A stretch of 64,000 nucleotides of DNA, taken from the NCBI GenBank assembly GCA_034408685.1, contig JAWXCP010000234.1, positions 1-64,000 on the forward strand. Reading direction: 5' to 3'. The DNA is from JANXVY01 sp034408685 (GTDB taxonomy: Bacteria > Pseudomonadota > Alphaproteobacteria > Rhizobiales > Hyphomicrobiaceae). The position numbers and the translations under genes are program-made. Positions 9,054-17,195 of this stretch are shown piece after piece. Numbering within the stretch: position 1 is the first letter of the stretch; every line of letters starts with the position of its first letter. The notes under the pieces were generated by a model. It worked only from the letters and a program-made list of their open reading frames with translations, did not search any database and had not been told where the DNA came from.

Positions 9054-9641
9054 ATGAGACGCATTGAATTGTGCAAACCTTTAAGACGCGCGCTTGCATG
9101 TGCGTCCGCCTCAGGGCTGACGGTCGTTGCGGCTTGCGTGCCGCCGATGGCAATGGCGGCTGACTGCCCACAGATCGTGGGTTGGGTCGAGCCCGTCACG
9201 GTTGCCGGGCGCATGATGGATGCCAAACTGGACACGGGCGCACAGACATCGTCCATTGACGCCCGCGATATCGGCCATTTCAATCGCGAAGGCCGCCCCT
9301 GGGTACAGTTTCGCCTTGGTGCGCGTCGAAACATTCCCGCCAAAACCTCACAGGGTTCTGGGCGCGAGACAACAGACGACGTCGTTATCGAGGCGCCGGT
9401 GGTGCGGCGTGCCCACATCAAGCGCGCCGGCGCGCCGACGGAACGGCGACTGGTTGTCACCCTGCCGATGTGTCTTGCCGGTGTCAGTGCCGAAACCGAA
9501 TTCACGCTGTCGGATCGCGTTGCCCTTGATTACCGCGTCTTGATCGGCCGCGCAGCACTCGGCCAGCTTGCGATCGATGCAACACGAACGCACGTGACGG
9601 CCGGAAGCTGCCCGAGCGGTGTCTCGAAAACGGCACCCTAA
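9054..9641 (+). CDS. Exported retropepsin-like (RimK-associated protease type) protein
   Basis: A 195-residue protein with an N-terminal signal peptide (basic start, hydrophobic run, then AMAADC). It has one retropepsin-like domain of the ATP-dependent zinc protease / RimB-type family. The active-site-like motif is AKLDTGAQTSSIDA, and a second conserved element is DYRVLIGRAAL near the C-terminus. The ATG at 9054 was chosen over the upstream TTG (9027) because GGAGAGGA stands 6 bases before it. Export suggests a periplasmic role, unlike the cytoplasmic RimK partner. Substrate unknown. It is transcribed divergently from the OlsB-like gene. Confidence 0.72.
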   Translation: MRRIELCKPLRRALACASASGLTVVAACVPPMAMAADCPQIVGWVEPVTVAGRMMDAKLDTGAQTSSIDARDIGHFNREGRPWVQFRLGARRNIPAKTSQGSGRETTDDVVIEAPVVRRAHIKRAGAPTERRLVVTLPMCLAGVSAETEFTLSDRVALDYRVLIGRAALGQLAIDATRTHVTAGSCPSGVSKTAP

Positions 9642-9697
9642 AGTTGTCGGGCCGTGGGCCGTTAGCTGTCGGCCATCGGCCGTTAGCCGCAAGAGCT

Positions 9698-9985
9698 TCA
9701 GTCGAGTGTCCGTGCTGCTTCCCGCGTCAACAGCGGCACGCCGGAACGAATTGGATAAGCGAGATTGGCGCGGCGGCTGATCAGCTCTTGCGTGCTAGGC
9801 GCATACTCGAGCGTCGATTTGCAGACCGGGCAAACAAGCATTTCGAGCGTCCGAGCGTCGGTCCGTTCTGCCAGAACGGGAGTTACCTCGGTCGCAGGGT
9901 CGCTTGCCTCCGGAGGAACGACCGGATGATGTCCGACGCCCGTCGCGCCATTGACGCTCACGCCGTTCTTGCGGTCACCCGGCAT
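9698..9985 (-). CDS. Trm112/YcaR-like zinc-ribbon protein
   Basis: A small protein whose C-terminal ~60 residues match the Trm112 (UPF0434) family: LEMLVCPVCKSTLEY, then ISRRANLAYPIRSGVPLL. The pair CPVC is visible but no second Cys pair is seen, as is common in bacterial members. The longest frame starts at 10063 inside the upstream gene; the ATG at 9985 avoids that overlap. An N-terminal ~35-residue Pro/Val/Thr-rich part is not conserved to my knowledge. It is the last gene of the cnoX / LON-like / Trm112 run. Eukaryotic Trm112 activates methyltransferases; the bacterial role is uncertain. Confidence 0.75.
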   Translation of the reverse strand: MPGDRKNGVSVNGATGVGHHPVVPPEASDPATEVTPVLAERTDARTLEMLVCPVCKSTLEYAPSTQELISRRANLAYPIRSGVPLLTREAARTLD

Positions 9986-10007
9986 CAGCCGACAGCTCCC
10001 ATAATTA

Positions 10008-10718
10008 TCACTGAAGCGTCCCTCCGCCTTCACCGCCCGACGAAGCGAGTTCCATCTCCGCAAGCGCCACGAGAACCTCGGCGCGGGTCTTGAGATCGGC
10101 AGCTTCCAGCAGTGCTTGCTTTTCTTCGGCGCCGTATGGGCTCATGACCGACAAAACGTTGATCAAGAACTCGTTGGACGCGCGCAGCACGGCGTTCCAA
10201 TCGGCCTTGAGCCGGTTCGATTCGAGATAGGCCTTGAGCACGCGCAGCAGCTTCGGCCGATCGACTTCGTCCTCACCGAGCCCCTGCGCGAGGTCGTTGA
10301 GAAAGCGATCATAACCGACGGATGCGATTTTATACGGCTTTGGCGTCGGGGTCTCTTCCACCAGATCGAACCGCACGATCCCGGTCAGCGTGATGATGAA
10401 CCGGCCGTCATCGAGTTCCTGAAAGCTCGTGATCCGGCCCGCGCACCCAACGCGACGCAACCCGAAGCCCTTCCCTGGCGGACTATCTTGAGGTTCGTCG
10501 CTGTCGTCGCTGCGTCCCGATGGCTGGATAATACCGATCAGCCGCGCGCCAGAAATCGCCTCGTCGATCATCGTTAGGTAACGCGGCTCGAAGATGTTGA
10601 GCGGAAGCGTGGCGCGCGGCAGCAGTATTGCGCCACGCAGCGGGAACAACGGAAGGCGCGATGGCAGGTCCGACAACTTCTCATATCGTTCGGTTAACGC
10701 CACGGTTCCCGTCCTCAT
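10008..10718 (-). CDS. LON substrate-binding-domain protein
   Basis: A 236-residue stand-alone Lon N-terminal (substrate-binding) domain without the ATPase or protease parts. It begins with the family pattern LPLFPLRGAILLPRATLPLNIFEPRYLTMIDEA, followed by GCAGRITSFQELDDGRFIITLTG. Such proteins are common in alphaproteobacteria next to a thioredoxin/CnoX gene and a Trm112-like gene, exactly as here (26 bases from cnoX, 22 from the Trm112-like gene). A role in protein quality control is inferred from context; no catalytic residues are expected or seen. Confidence 0.88.
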   Translation of the reverse strand: MRTGTVALTERYEKLSDLPSRLPLFPLRGAILLPRATLPLNIFEPRYLTMIDEAISGARLIGIIQPSGRSDDSDEPQDSPPGKGFGLRRVGCAGRITSFQELDDGRFIITLTGIVRFDLVEETPTPKPYKIASVGYDRFLNDLAQGLGEDEVDRPKLLRVLKAYLESNRLKADWNAVLRASNEFLINVLSVMSPYGAEEKQALLEAADLKTRAEVLVALAEMELASSGGEGGGTLQ

Positions 10719-10744
10719 CTCGCACCTTCCGAAATTTTAGCACG

Positions 10745-11671
10745 TCACCGGAACAACAGCGACGAGAGTTTGCGTCGGCCATCGAGCGTAGCCTCGTGTT
10801 TTGGTCCCCAGGCTTCGAACAGCAGGACAAGCTGCTTGCGCGCGCCCTCTTCGTTCCAAGTGCGCTCGCGACGAATAATTTCCAGCAGGTTGTCCACCGC
10901 TGCCACGTTGTCACCACGCGCGGCCTGGGCAATGGCAAGTTCGTAACGCGCCTGATGGTCTGCCGGATTGGCAATCAGGCGTGTTTCGAGTTCGGCGCTG
11001 TTGTCGACGGCAGGCGCCTTGCTGGCCAGTTCGATCCGGGCCGCTAACGCAGTATAGGCAGAGCTTTTGCGCCCGTCAGGCGGGATCAGCGCAAGCGTCG
11101 CGCTGGCTTGCACAAGGTCACCGGTCTCGACATAAACCGTTGCCAGACCAAGCAGGGCCCGCACATTCTGCCCGTCGACATCGAGCACTGCTGCAAACAC
11201 CTCCGCTGCCCCGGCCACGTCGCCGGTGGACAGGGCTTCCTCGCCGCTCGCCAAGACTGCCTCGATGTCACCTTCTCCTTCAGTGCCGACCGGCCCGGCA
11301 AGCCGGTCGATAATTTGCCGGATCGCGCTTTCGGGTTGCACGCCGACGAACGCGTCGAGCGCCCGGCCATCGCGAAACGCATAGACCATCGGGATCGATT
11401 GGACGCGCAACTGTTGGGCGAGTTGCGGGTGCTCGTCGATGTTGATCTTCACAAGCTTTGCGCGACCAGCGTAGCTGCGCACAACCTTCTCGATCACCGG
11501 CGTCAACTGCTTGCACGGCCCGCACCACGGCGCCCAGAAGTCGACGAGCACGACAGCGTCACGCGACGCCTCGATCACATCGGCCATGAAGCTTGCGGCA
11601 GTGCCCGACTTCACGATGTCTTTATCGGCGGCAGCGGGTCCCGCGCCAGCCTTCAGCGTACCAAAATCCAT
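10745..11671 (-). CDS. cnoX: CnoX/YbbN-type thioredoxin-TPR chaperone
   Basis: A 308-residue protein with a thioredoxin domain (FWAPWCGPCKQLTPVIEKV, active-site Cys pair in WCGPC) and a C-terminal TPR region (repeated Ala-rich helices, ~residues 130-308). This is the architecture of CnoX/YbbN, which protects proteins from over-oxidation and passes them to GroEL. The start at 11671 was chosen over the longer frame (11863) because AAGGAG lies 8 bases upstream and the extra 64 residues look non-coding. It leads the three-gene minus-strand run with the LON-like and Trm112-like genes. Whether it keeps reductase activity is not visible. Confidence 0.88.
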   Translation of the reverse strand: MDFGTLKAGAGPAAADKDIVKSGTAASFMADVIEASRDAVVLVDFWAPWCGPCKQLTPVIEKVVRSYAGRAKLVKINIDEHPQLAQQLRVQSIPMVYAFRDGRALDAFVGVQPESAIRQIIDRLAGPVGTEGEGDIEAVLASGEEALSTGDVAGAAEVFAAVLDVDGQNVRALLGLATVYVETGDLVQASATLALIPPDGRKSSAYTALAARIELASKAPAVDNSAELETRLIANPADHQARYELAIAQAARGDNVAAVDNLLEIIRRERTWNEEGARKQLVLLFEAWGPKHEATLDGRRKLSSLLFR

Positions 11672-11994
11672 CGAATAGCTCCTTGTGCTGGCCCGGATTG
11701 ACCTCGCAGGCCAAATAACGGCCGATCTGATCGTTGCAGCCGGCGCGGATCGGTGCCAGCAAGGCGAGGATGAACGAGCAGGCGGCGTAGCGCGTTGAAC
11801 GAATTTAGTACAGCCGTGACGGGTTTCCAACGTCAACGGCAAGGCTGGTGGACGTGGACCCATCGGCGCGTTCGCAACGATAAGACGGACGAATGACCGC
11901 CAAAACTTGCTGCGCTGCTATAACTCTGCGATAACTCGGCCTTTAACATCTCTGGGTAATCTGACCCCAACCGTCGTAGAGGACCATACCGCCC
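11672..11994. other. Divergent intergenic region cnoX / tatA
   Basis: A 323-base gap between divergent genes. It must hold promoters for both. I see no convincing open frame, no FNR-type box and no copy of the GGAATA-N15-CGTT element. An in-frame extension of cnoX crosses part of it but was rejected. Confidence 0.5.
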
Positions 11995-12240
11995 ATGGGC
12001 AGCTTAAGCATCTGGCACTGGCTGATATTTCTGGTTGTTGTTCTGCTCATGTTCGGCGGCTCTGGCAAGATCTCCGCTATCATGGGTGACATGGCCAAGG
12101 GCATCAAAAGCTTCCGCAAGGGGCTGGCCGATGATGAAGAGGAAGCTAAGAAGAAGGCCGAGGCCGATGCCGTTCAGCGGACCATCGACGTGAAGCCATC
12201 GGAAACGGTCAAGACCTCCGAGACGTCGAAGACGGCTTGA
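11995..12240 (+). CDS. tatA: Twin-arginine translocase subunit TatA
   Basis: An 81-residue subunit that forms the size-variable pore of the Tat system for folded proteins. It has one N-terminal membrane helix (WHWLIFLVVVLLMFGG), the FGGSGKIS hinge, then the amphipathic helix IMGDMAKGIKSFRKGL and an acidic/lysine tail ending in threonine- and serine-rich residues. It is followed by tatB and tatC in the usual order. GAGGA lies ~10 bases before the ATG. Confidence 0.95.
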   Translation: MGSLSIWHWLIFLVVVLLMFGGSGKISAIMGDMAKGIKSFRKGLADDEEEAKKKAEADAVQRTIDVKPSETVKTSETSKTA

Positions 12241-12385
12241 TCACGTCCGCGTGGTCACGATTGTCAGCCCGAAGTAAAGCCGACCGGCCCGGGCTTGACG
12301 ACGGCCCCGATGGGCGAAGTGGGCCGTACTGGCCAAGTTTAAAGGGATCGTCCGCACTTGGCGGGCGGCCCGCCACCGAGGTGAC

Positions 12386-12961
12386 ATGTTCGATCTGACG
12401 TCCAGCAAGCTCCTGATCTTGGCCGTCATCGCCCTGATCGTGGTCGGTCCCAAGGACCTGCCAGTGCTGTTGCGTGCGATCGGCAAATATGTCGGTATCG
12501 TCCGTCGCCAAGCCAATGAATTCCGTCAGTATTTCGATGAGGCCATGCGTGAAAACGAACTGGCCTCGCTGAAGGCTGAGGTCGACGCCATGAAGCGGGA
12601 CGTTCAGGCGACCGTATCGAGTGCCGGTCGCGCACTCGAAGCCGACATCGACGCTGTGAAATCCGACATCGAGACGGTCAAGTCCGACGTGGCCGCCGTC
12701 AAGTCGGAGGTTGCCGCCGCGTCGAGTGACGCAGCGCCGCCGGATAGCTCTTCGGATATCTTCCCGGGTAGCTTCCCGGGTAGCTTCAATGGCGATGGTC
12801 ACGATGCCGCGCGCGGCACCCCGATCGAACCGGCCACAGGCAACGCGTACGCCGCGCTGCCATCCCAAGCCGACGTGCCAGTCTCGCCATTATCGGTCCT
12901 GCCCGCAGCTGTCTCGCCTCCACCTGCCGAACTGGCGACCGCCAAGGCGGGGGGAGCCTGA
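12386..12961 (+). CDS. tatB: Twin-arginine translocase subunit TatB
   Basis: A 191-residue TatB that forms the substrate-receptor complex with TatC. Its N-terminal membrane helix (KLLILAVIALIVVGPKDLP) has the family Gly-Pro. A long coiled-coil-like stretch (~50-125) follows, with near-heptad repeats such as VKSDIETVKSDVAAVKSEV, then a Pro/Ala/Ser-rich tail. A duplicated 12-bp unit (12761-12784) gives a FPGS repeat. The 145-base gap after tatA is unusually wide for this operon and has no recognisable gene. It ends 3 bases before tatC. Confidence 0.93.
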   Translation: MFDLTSSKLLILAVIALIVVGPKDLPVLLRAIGKYVGIVRRQANEFRQYFDEAMRENELASLKAEVDAMKRDVQATVSSAGRALEADIDAVKSDIETVKSDVAAVKSEVAAASSDAAPPDSSSDIFPGSFPGSFNGDGHDAARGTPIEPATGNAYAALPSQADVPVSPLSVLPAAVSPPPAELATAKAGGA

Positions 12962-12964
12962 GCC

Positions 12965-13837
12965 ATGCAGAAGAAAATTGAAGCACTCGGGGGTGCTGGC
13001 AGCAGCGGCGACGGTCACGACGACATCGAGGCCTCGAAAGCCCCGTTGCTCGACCACCTGATCGAACTGCGCCAGCGGTTGATCTATTCGCTCATCGCAA
13101 CGGGTCTTGCGTTCGTCGTCTGCTTTTACTTTGCCGACGCGATCTACAATTTCCTGGTGTGGCCCTACCAATGGGCGCGCGGTGAAGGCGTGCCGATCCG
13201 CATGATCTATACCGCGCCGCAAGAATACCTATTCACCAAAATGCGACTGGCGCTGTTTGCTGCCTTCTGCATTTCGTTTCCAGTGATCGCGACGCAAATC
13301 TACAAGTTCGTCGCCCCTGGCCTCTACAAGAACGAGCGGGATGCCTTCATTCCCTATCTCATCGCGACGCCGGTGCTGTTTTTCCTCGGCGCGGCGGTCG
13401 TTTATTTCCTCGTCATGCCGATGGCGATGTCGTTCTTCCTGGCCATGGAACAGCGGCCGGACGCTGCCGGCCAAGTCACGATCACGCTCGAAGCGCGCGT
13501 CTCTGAATACCTGTCGCTGATCATGACGATGATCATGGGCTTTGGCATCTGCTTCCAGCTGCCGGTTGTCCTGACGCTGATGGCACGCGCTGGTGTTGTG
13601 ACCGCCCAAGCCCTGCGCGAGTTCCGCCGCTACGCCGTCGTTGGCATCGCATTCGCCGCAGCTATCCTGTCGCCGCCCGATCCGTTTAGCATGCTCGCGA
13701 TGATGGCGCCGACGGTCCTGCTCTACGAGGGCTCGATCTGGGCCGTCGAGCGCATCCAGAAACAGGCCGCCGCCAAAGCCGCAGCCCGCGAAGCGGCCGA
13801 CACGGCCGAAGCTGGCGACGGCGGGTCGGTGGGCTGA
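12965..13837 (+). CDS. tatC: Twin-arginine translocase subunit TatC
   Basis: A 290-residue polytopic membrane protein that recognises the twin-arginine signal. It shows the family N-terminus (APLLDHLIELRQRLIYSLIATG) and six hydrophobic segments. The APQEYLFTKMRLALF and GICFQLPVV regions are typical. A cytoplasmic Ala/Glu-rich tail ends the protein. serS, the usual downstream gene in Hyphomicrobiales, is absent; a toxin-antitoxin pair and pyrC follow instead. Confidence 0.96.
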   Translation: MQKKIEALGGAGSSGDGHDDIEASKAPLLDHLIELRQRLIYSLIATGLAFVVCFYFADAIYNFLVWPYQWARGEGVPIRMIYTAPQEYLFTKMRLALFAAFCISFPVIATQIYKFVAPGLYKNERDAFIPYLIATPVLFFLGAAVVYFLVMPMAMSFFLAMEQRPDAAGQVTITLEARVSEYLSLIMTMIMGFGICFQLPVVLTLMARAGVVTAQALREFRRYAVVGIAFAAAILSPPDPFSMLAMMAPTVLLYEGSIWAVERIQKQAAAKAAAREAADTAEAGDGGSVG

Positions 13838-13889
13838 CCGGTGTAACCCGACCGTCGACAAAGGGATTGGAATTTTGTAGACCACCCTC

Positions 13890-14114
13890 ATGACCTTTTT
13901 GTTGGAAAAAGCTGTCGCCGTGGCCCAAGGGCTCGATCCCATGGCCCAAGATGAAATTGCGCGGATGATCTTGAGCCTCGCCGGTCGCAACGACGATGTT
14001 GTCGTACTGACCGCTGAGGAACGCAGCGCAATCGACCGTTCGCGCGAAGCGGCTGATCGCGGGGAATTCGCAACCGACGAAGACCTTCGGCGGGTCTTGA
14101 CCAAGTATCGATAA
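13890..14114 (+). CDS. Type II antitoxin (ParD-like) of a RelE/ParE pair
   Basis: A 74-residue protein whose N-terminus (MTFLLEKAVAVAQGLDPMAQDEIARMIL) and C-terminus (LTAEERSAIDRSREAADRGEFATDEDL) match small antitoxins that accompany ParE/RelE toxins. The C-terminal part is the likely toxin-binding region. Its stop codon overlaps the toxin start (TAATG at 14112-14116), the usual coupling for these pairs. The pair was probably acquired as a unit between tatC and pyrC. Confidence 0.82.
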   Translation: MTFLLEKAVAVAQGLDPMAQDEIARMILSLAGRNDDVVVLTAEERSAIDRSREAADRGEFATDEDLRRVLTKYR

Positions 14115-14407
14115 TGCGAATTAGGCTGACACGTTTGGCGCTCGCAGATCCTGAAGATATCGTCGATCACCTAGAAGCAGTTTCGCCCAAAGGCGCGTCT
14201 AACGTTCAGGCACGCGTCAACGATGTGTTGGACCTCATTTCACGTCACCCGTTTGCCGGCACCGTGACAAACGACCAACGGTTGAGACGCATGACGACCT
14301 CCCCCTACCCGTATTTGATCTTCTACGAAGTTACGGAGCTGAGCATCATTGTGCATGCAATCCGGCATGGCGCCCGCGATACTGGTTCAATGTCAGGATT
14401 GAAATAA
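14114..14407 (+). CDS. RelE/ParE-family toxin
   Basis: A 97-residue toxin of the ParE/RelE fold. Visible features are an N-terminal RLTRLALADPEDIVDHL helix region, the RHPFAGTV turn, the central RRMTTSPYPYLIFYEV strand pair and the closing IIVHAIRHGARD. ParE members poison DNA gyrase and RelE members cut mRNA; the sequence does not decide which. It ends 4 bases before pyrC, so read-through into pyrC is likely. Confidence 0.85.
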   Translation: MRIRLTRLALADPEDIVDHLEAVSPKGASNVQARVNDVLDLISRHPFAGTVTNDQRLRRMTTSPYPYLIFYEVTELSIIVHAIRHGARDTGSMSGLK

Positions 14408-14411
14408 ATCC

Positions 14412-15734
14412 ATGCCCAACACCTTCGACCTCCTCATCACTAATGCGACCGTCGTCAATCACGACGGCGAGGGCGTGCGCGACATCGGCATCCGTGGCGG
14501 CCGCATCGTCGGCCTCGGCCAACTCGCTGCCTCCGCCAAGGCCGAGCGCGTCATCGATGCAAGCGGGCTGCACATCCTCCCCGGCGTCATCGACACCCAA
14601 GTCCATTTCCGCGAGCCGGGTCTGACCCACAAAGAAGACCTGGAAACCGGCAGCCGGGCAGCGGTCCTTGGCGGCGTCACGGCCGTGTTCGAAATGCCCA
14701 ACACCAAGCCGCTGACGACCTCGGCCGAGTGCCTCGCCGAGAAAGTCGCCCTGGCCCGCAACCGGATGTTCTGCGATTTCGCGTTTTACGTTGGCGGCAC
14801 GCGCGAGAACGTCGCCGACATCCCAGCGTTGGAGCGGCTCGAAGGCTCGGCTGGTATCAAAGTGTTCATGGGCTCGTCGACGGGCGACCTGCTGGTCGAC
14901 GACGAAATATCGCTGGACCATATCATCGCCGCCCTCTCCCGCCGCGCAGCGTTCCACGCCGAGGACGAGGCACGGCTCAATGCCCGCAAGGGCCTTCGCG
15001 AACCCGGCAACCCGGCCTCGCACCCCGTCTGGCGCGATGCGACGGCGGCACTCGAAGCCACGACCCGGCTGGTCCGCATAGCCGAAACGCACCGCCGCCG
15101 TGTCCACGTGCTGCACATCTCGACCGGCGACGAGATGGCGTTCCTCGCCCAACACAAGGACTGGGCGAGTGTCGAGGTCACGCCGCACCATCTGACGCTC
15201 GTGGCGCCAGACTGCTACGAGCGGCTCGGCACCTATGCCCAAATGAACCCGCCGGTCCGCGATGATGCTCACCGCGCGGCGATCTGGGCTGGCATTGCCG
15301 ACGGGACGGTGGACGTGCTCGGCTCCGACCATGCGCCGCATACGCGCGCGGAAAAAGATCACGCCTACCCCGACAGCCACTCCGGCATGACCGGCGTGCA
15401 GACGCTAGTGCCGATCATGCTCGACCATGTCAACGCCGGGCGTTTGTCGCTAGCGCGGCTGGTCGATCTGACGAGCCACGGGCCGCAGCGCCTTTTCGGC
15501 ATCCAGGCTAAGGGGCGCATCGCGGTTGGCTTTGACGCCGATCTCACGATTGTCGACCTCAAGCGCCCGGAAACGATCACCAACGCCCAGCAGGCGAGCC
15601 GCTGCGGTTGGACCCCGTATGAAGGCGTCACCGTCACCGGCTGGCCCGTCGGCACGATCGTACGCGGCGCAGTCGTCATGTGGCAGGGCGAGATCGTTGG
15701 CCGCGCTGGTGGACAGCCGGTGGGATTTGCCTAA
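14412..15734 (+). CDS. pyrC: Dihydroorotase (class I, alphaproteobacterial type)
   Basis: Third step of de novo pyrimidine synthesis, cyclising carbamoyl-aspartate. The 440-residue protein has the amidohydrolase layout: an N-terminal beta domain, the metal motif at residues 61-70, SAGIKVFMGSSTG with the likely carbamylated Lys, HVLHIST and LGSDHAPHT. In the metal motif the first His of the usual HxH is Gln63 (DTQVHFREPG), with His65 kept; as I recall, this is normal for pyrC of this bacterial group. pyrB and plsY, frequent neighbours, are not here. It closely follows the toxin gene. Confidence 0.93.
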   Translation: MPNTFDLLITNATVVNHDGEGVRDIGIRGGRIVGLGQLAASAKAERVIDASGLHILPGVIDTQVHFREPGLTHKEDLETGSRAAVLGGVTAVFEMPNTKPLTTSAECLAEKVALARNRMFCDFAFYVGGTRENVADIPALERLEGSAGIKVFMGSSTGDLLVDDEISLDHIIAALSRRAAFHAEDEARLNARKGLREPGNPASHPVWRDATAALEATTRLVRIAETHRRRVHVLHISTGDEMAFLAQHKDWASVEVTPHHLTLVAPDCYERLGTYAQMNPPVRDDAHRAAIWAGIADGTVDVLGSDHAPHTRAEKDHAYPDSHSGMTGVQTLVPIMLDHVNAGRLSLARLVDLTSHGPQRLFGIQAKGRIAVGFDADLTIVDLKRPETITNAQQASRCGWTPYEGVTVTGWPVGTIVRGAVVMWQGEIVGRAGGQPVGFA

Positions 15735-15746
15735 GGAGGCTTTATC

Positions 15747-16274
15747 ATGCCAGCACGCTTCTCATACGGCGCGATCATCGCGCGCCTGTTCCGTATGGAT
15801 GACGAGGCGTGGGAACGGCATGCTTCGCCATGGAGCGTTTGGACGCGGGTTCCCACCATTGTTCCGTTGTTGGCGGCGGTTTGGGTCAATAGCTATTCCG
15901 GTTGGTTGTGCGCGTTGTCGCTCGGCGTGGTCGCCATTTGGAGTTATCTTAATCTGCGGGTTTTCCCTCCACCAGCATCCACGGATAATTGGGCGTCGAA
16001 AGCAACGTTCGGCGAGCGGATTTGGCTCAATCGCGGCTTAGTCCCGATCCCGACGCGTCATGTGCGCGTGGCTGATCTGCTGGCAGGTGTGGCTGGTTTG
16101 GCATTCGCAGTTGGTGTCGTTGGAGCGTGGTTTAACGAACCGGTTTCGACGTTGACGGGCGGTGCAATCGCGTTATTTGCCAAACTATGGTTCTGCGATC
16201 GCATGGTCTGGATCTATGAGGACATGAAGGACGCGGACCCGCGTTATCAAGCGTGGCGCAAACCGTCGCCATAA
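15747..16274 (+). CDS. DUF6653-like membrane protein
   Basis: A 175-residue protein with three to four hydrophobic segments (about residues 38-70 and 105-150). The N-terminal pattern DDEAWERHASPWSVWTR and the C-terminal DRMVWIYEDMKDADPRYQAWRK match what I recall as the DUF6653 family. Function unknown. The start follows pyrC by 12 bases, with AAGGAGG just after the pyrC stop, so it is probably co-transcribed. Confidence 0.7.
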   Translation: MPARFSYGAIIARLFRMDDEAWERHASPWSVWTRVPTIVPLLAAVWVNSYSGWLCALSLGVVAIWSYLNLRVFPPPASTDNWASKATFGERIWLNRGLVPIPTRHVRVADLLAGVAGLAFAVGVVGAWFNEPVSTLTGGAIALFAKLWFCDRMVWIYEDMKDADPRYQAWRKPSP

Positions 16275-16298
16275 ACGCGTGTTTCAACTTCAAAGTTG

Positions 16299-16395
16299 GC
16301 TCCCTGCCGATCTGGCATGGCTCCCTGCCGATCTGGCTCCCTGCCGATCTGGCGCGCGGCCAATCTGGCTCCCTGCCAATCTGGCGCGCGGCCGC
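16299..16395. repeat. Non-coding ~16-bp tandem repeat
   Basis: Five to six copies of a unit around ctccctgccgatctgg, some diverged to cgcgcggccaatctgg, between the DUF6653-like gene and the PsiF-repeat gene. It lies just after a stop and before the convergent gene end. No protein is made from it in any frame I would accept. Confidence 0.85.
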
Positions 16396-16419
16396 CATGA
16401 TTCCGAATCAAGGCTCGCT

Positions 16420-16995
16420 TTACAGACCCACGGTATCGATCTGGCACTTTTTGATATAATTAGCCTTCGGCGCGCCCGCGAGCCGCTTGTCCTCGGCTGA
16501 CTTTTGGCACGCCGCAGCCGCATCGATTGCACATGCCGACACAAAGCTATCTTTAGCTGCACCAGTAAGCTGCTTGTCTGCGGCCTGGACAGCACACGAT
16601 GTGGTCGGCCGAGCGGCTGGTTTTGCCGCTGCGGCGGTCGCAGTTGGTGCTGCTGCCTTTGGCGCAGTCCCGGCAGGCGCCCCCGGTTTCGGGGCTGGAG
16701 CGGGTTGCTTAGCGGTTGCCACCGGTGGCTTTCCAGCCGGCGCAATCGTCACCGGCTTGATGCCTGGAGTAACTGATTTGGCGGCCGGGACGGGCGTCGC
16801 AACGGCGGGTTGCGCGGCAGCCTTCGGGACATTCGCAGGCTTCGCCGGTGCGGGAGCTTTCACCGCGGGGGCGACCGGGGCGGGCGCGGGCTGTTGCGCG
16901 AGGCTCGACGCTGAAATCACTGACGAAACGGCCAGACCAACCGCGACAGCACAGGCAGATAAAGGAGCGGACGAAACAGCAAACATGATGCGCAT
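16420..16995 (-). CDS. Exported PsiF-repeat protein with Pro/Ala-rich linker
   Basis: A 191-residue exported protein with a signal peptide (MRIMFAVSS to SSLAQQ). A ~100-residue Ala/Pro/Lys-rich low-complexity linker follows, then two PsiF-type repeats (TSCAVQAADKQLTGAAKDSF and ACQKSAEDKRLAGAPKANYIKKC), each with paired Cys. PsiF repeats occur in small periplasmic proteins; E. coli psiF is phosphate-starvation induced, but the function is unknown. The start at 16995 is supported by CGGAGA about 6 bases upstream; the longer frame to 17115 was rejected. Confidence 0.78.
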   Translation of the reverse strand: MRIMFAVSSAPLSACAVAVGLAVSSVISASSLAQQPAPAPVAPAVKAPAPAKPANVPKAAAQPAVATPVPAAKSVTPGIKPVTIAPAGKPPVATAKQPAPAPKPGAPAGTAPKAAAPTATAAAAKPAARPTTSCAVQAADKQLTGAAKDSFVSACAIDAAAACQKSAEDKRLAGAPKANYIKKCQIDTVGL

Positions 16996-17195
16996 GGGTG
17001 TCTCCGGGTCGTTAGCCGGTCGGCGCTGACACTCAAATGTGGTTGAACAACGGACGATAAAGACCTTGCCGGAGGATTGATCCAGAAACAATCCACCCGG
17101 ACGCACGATCCGCACCGCCGTGTTTCTCCCATGCTAAGCGAACCCTGCCAGGGCTACATGCACACCGCACACGGCACACGGCACAATCTGGTAGC

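Noticed and set aside
14346..15380. 344-codon minus-strand frame opposite pyrC
   Set aside because: Shadow of pyrC; composition is Arg/Ala/Asp-rich and no family was recognised.
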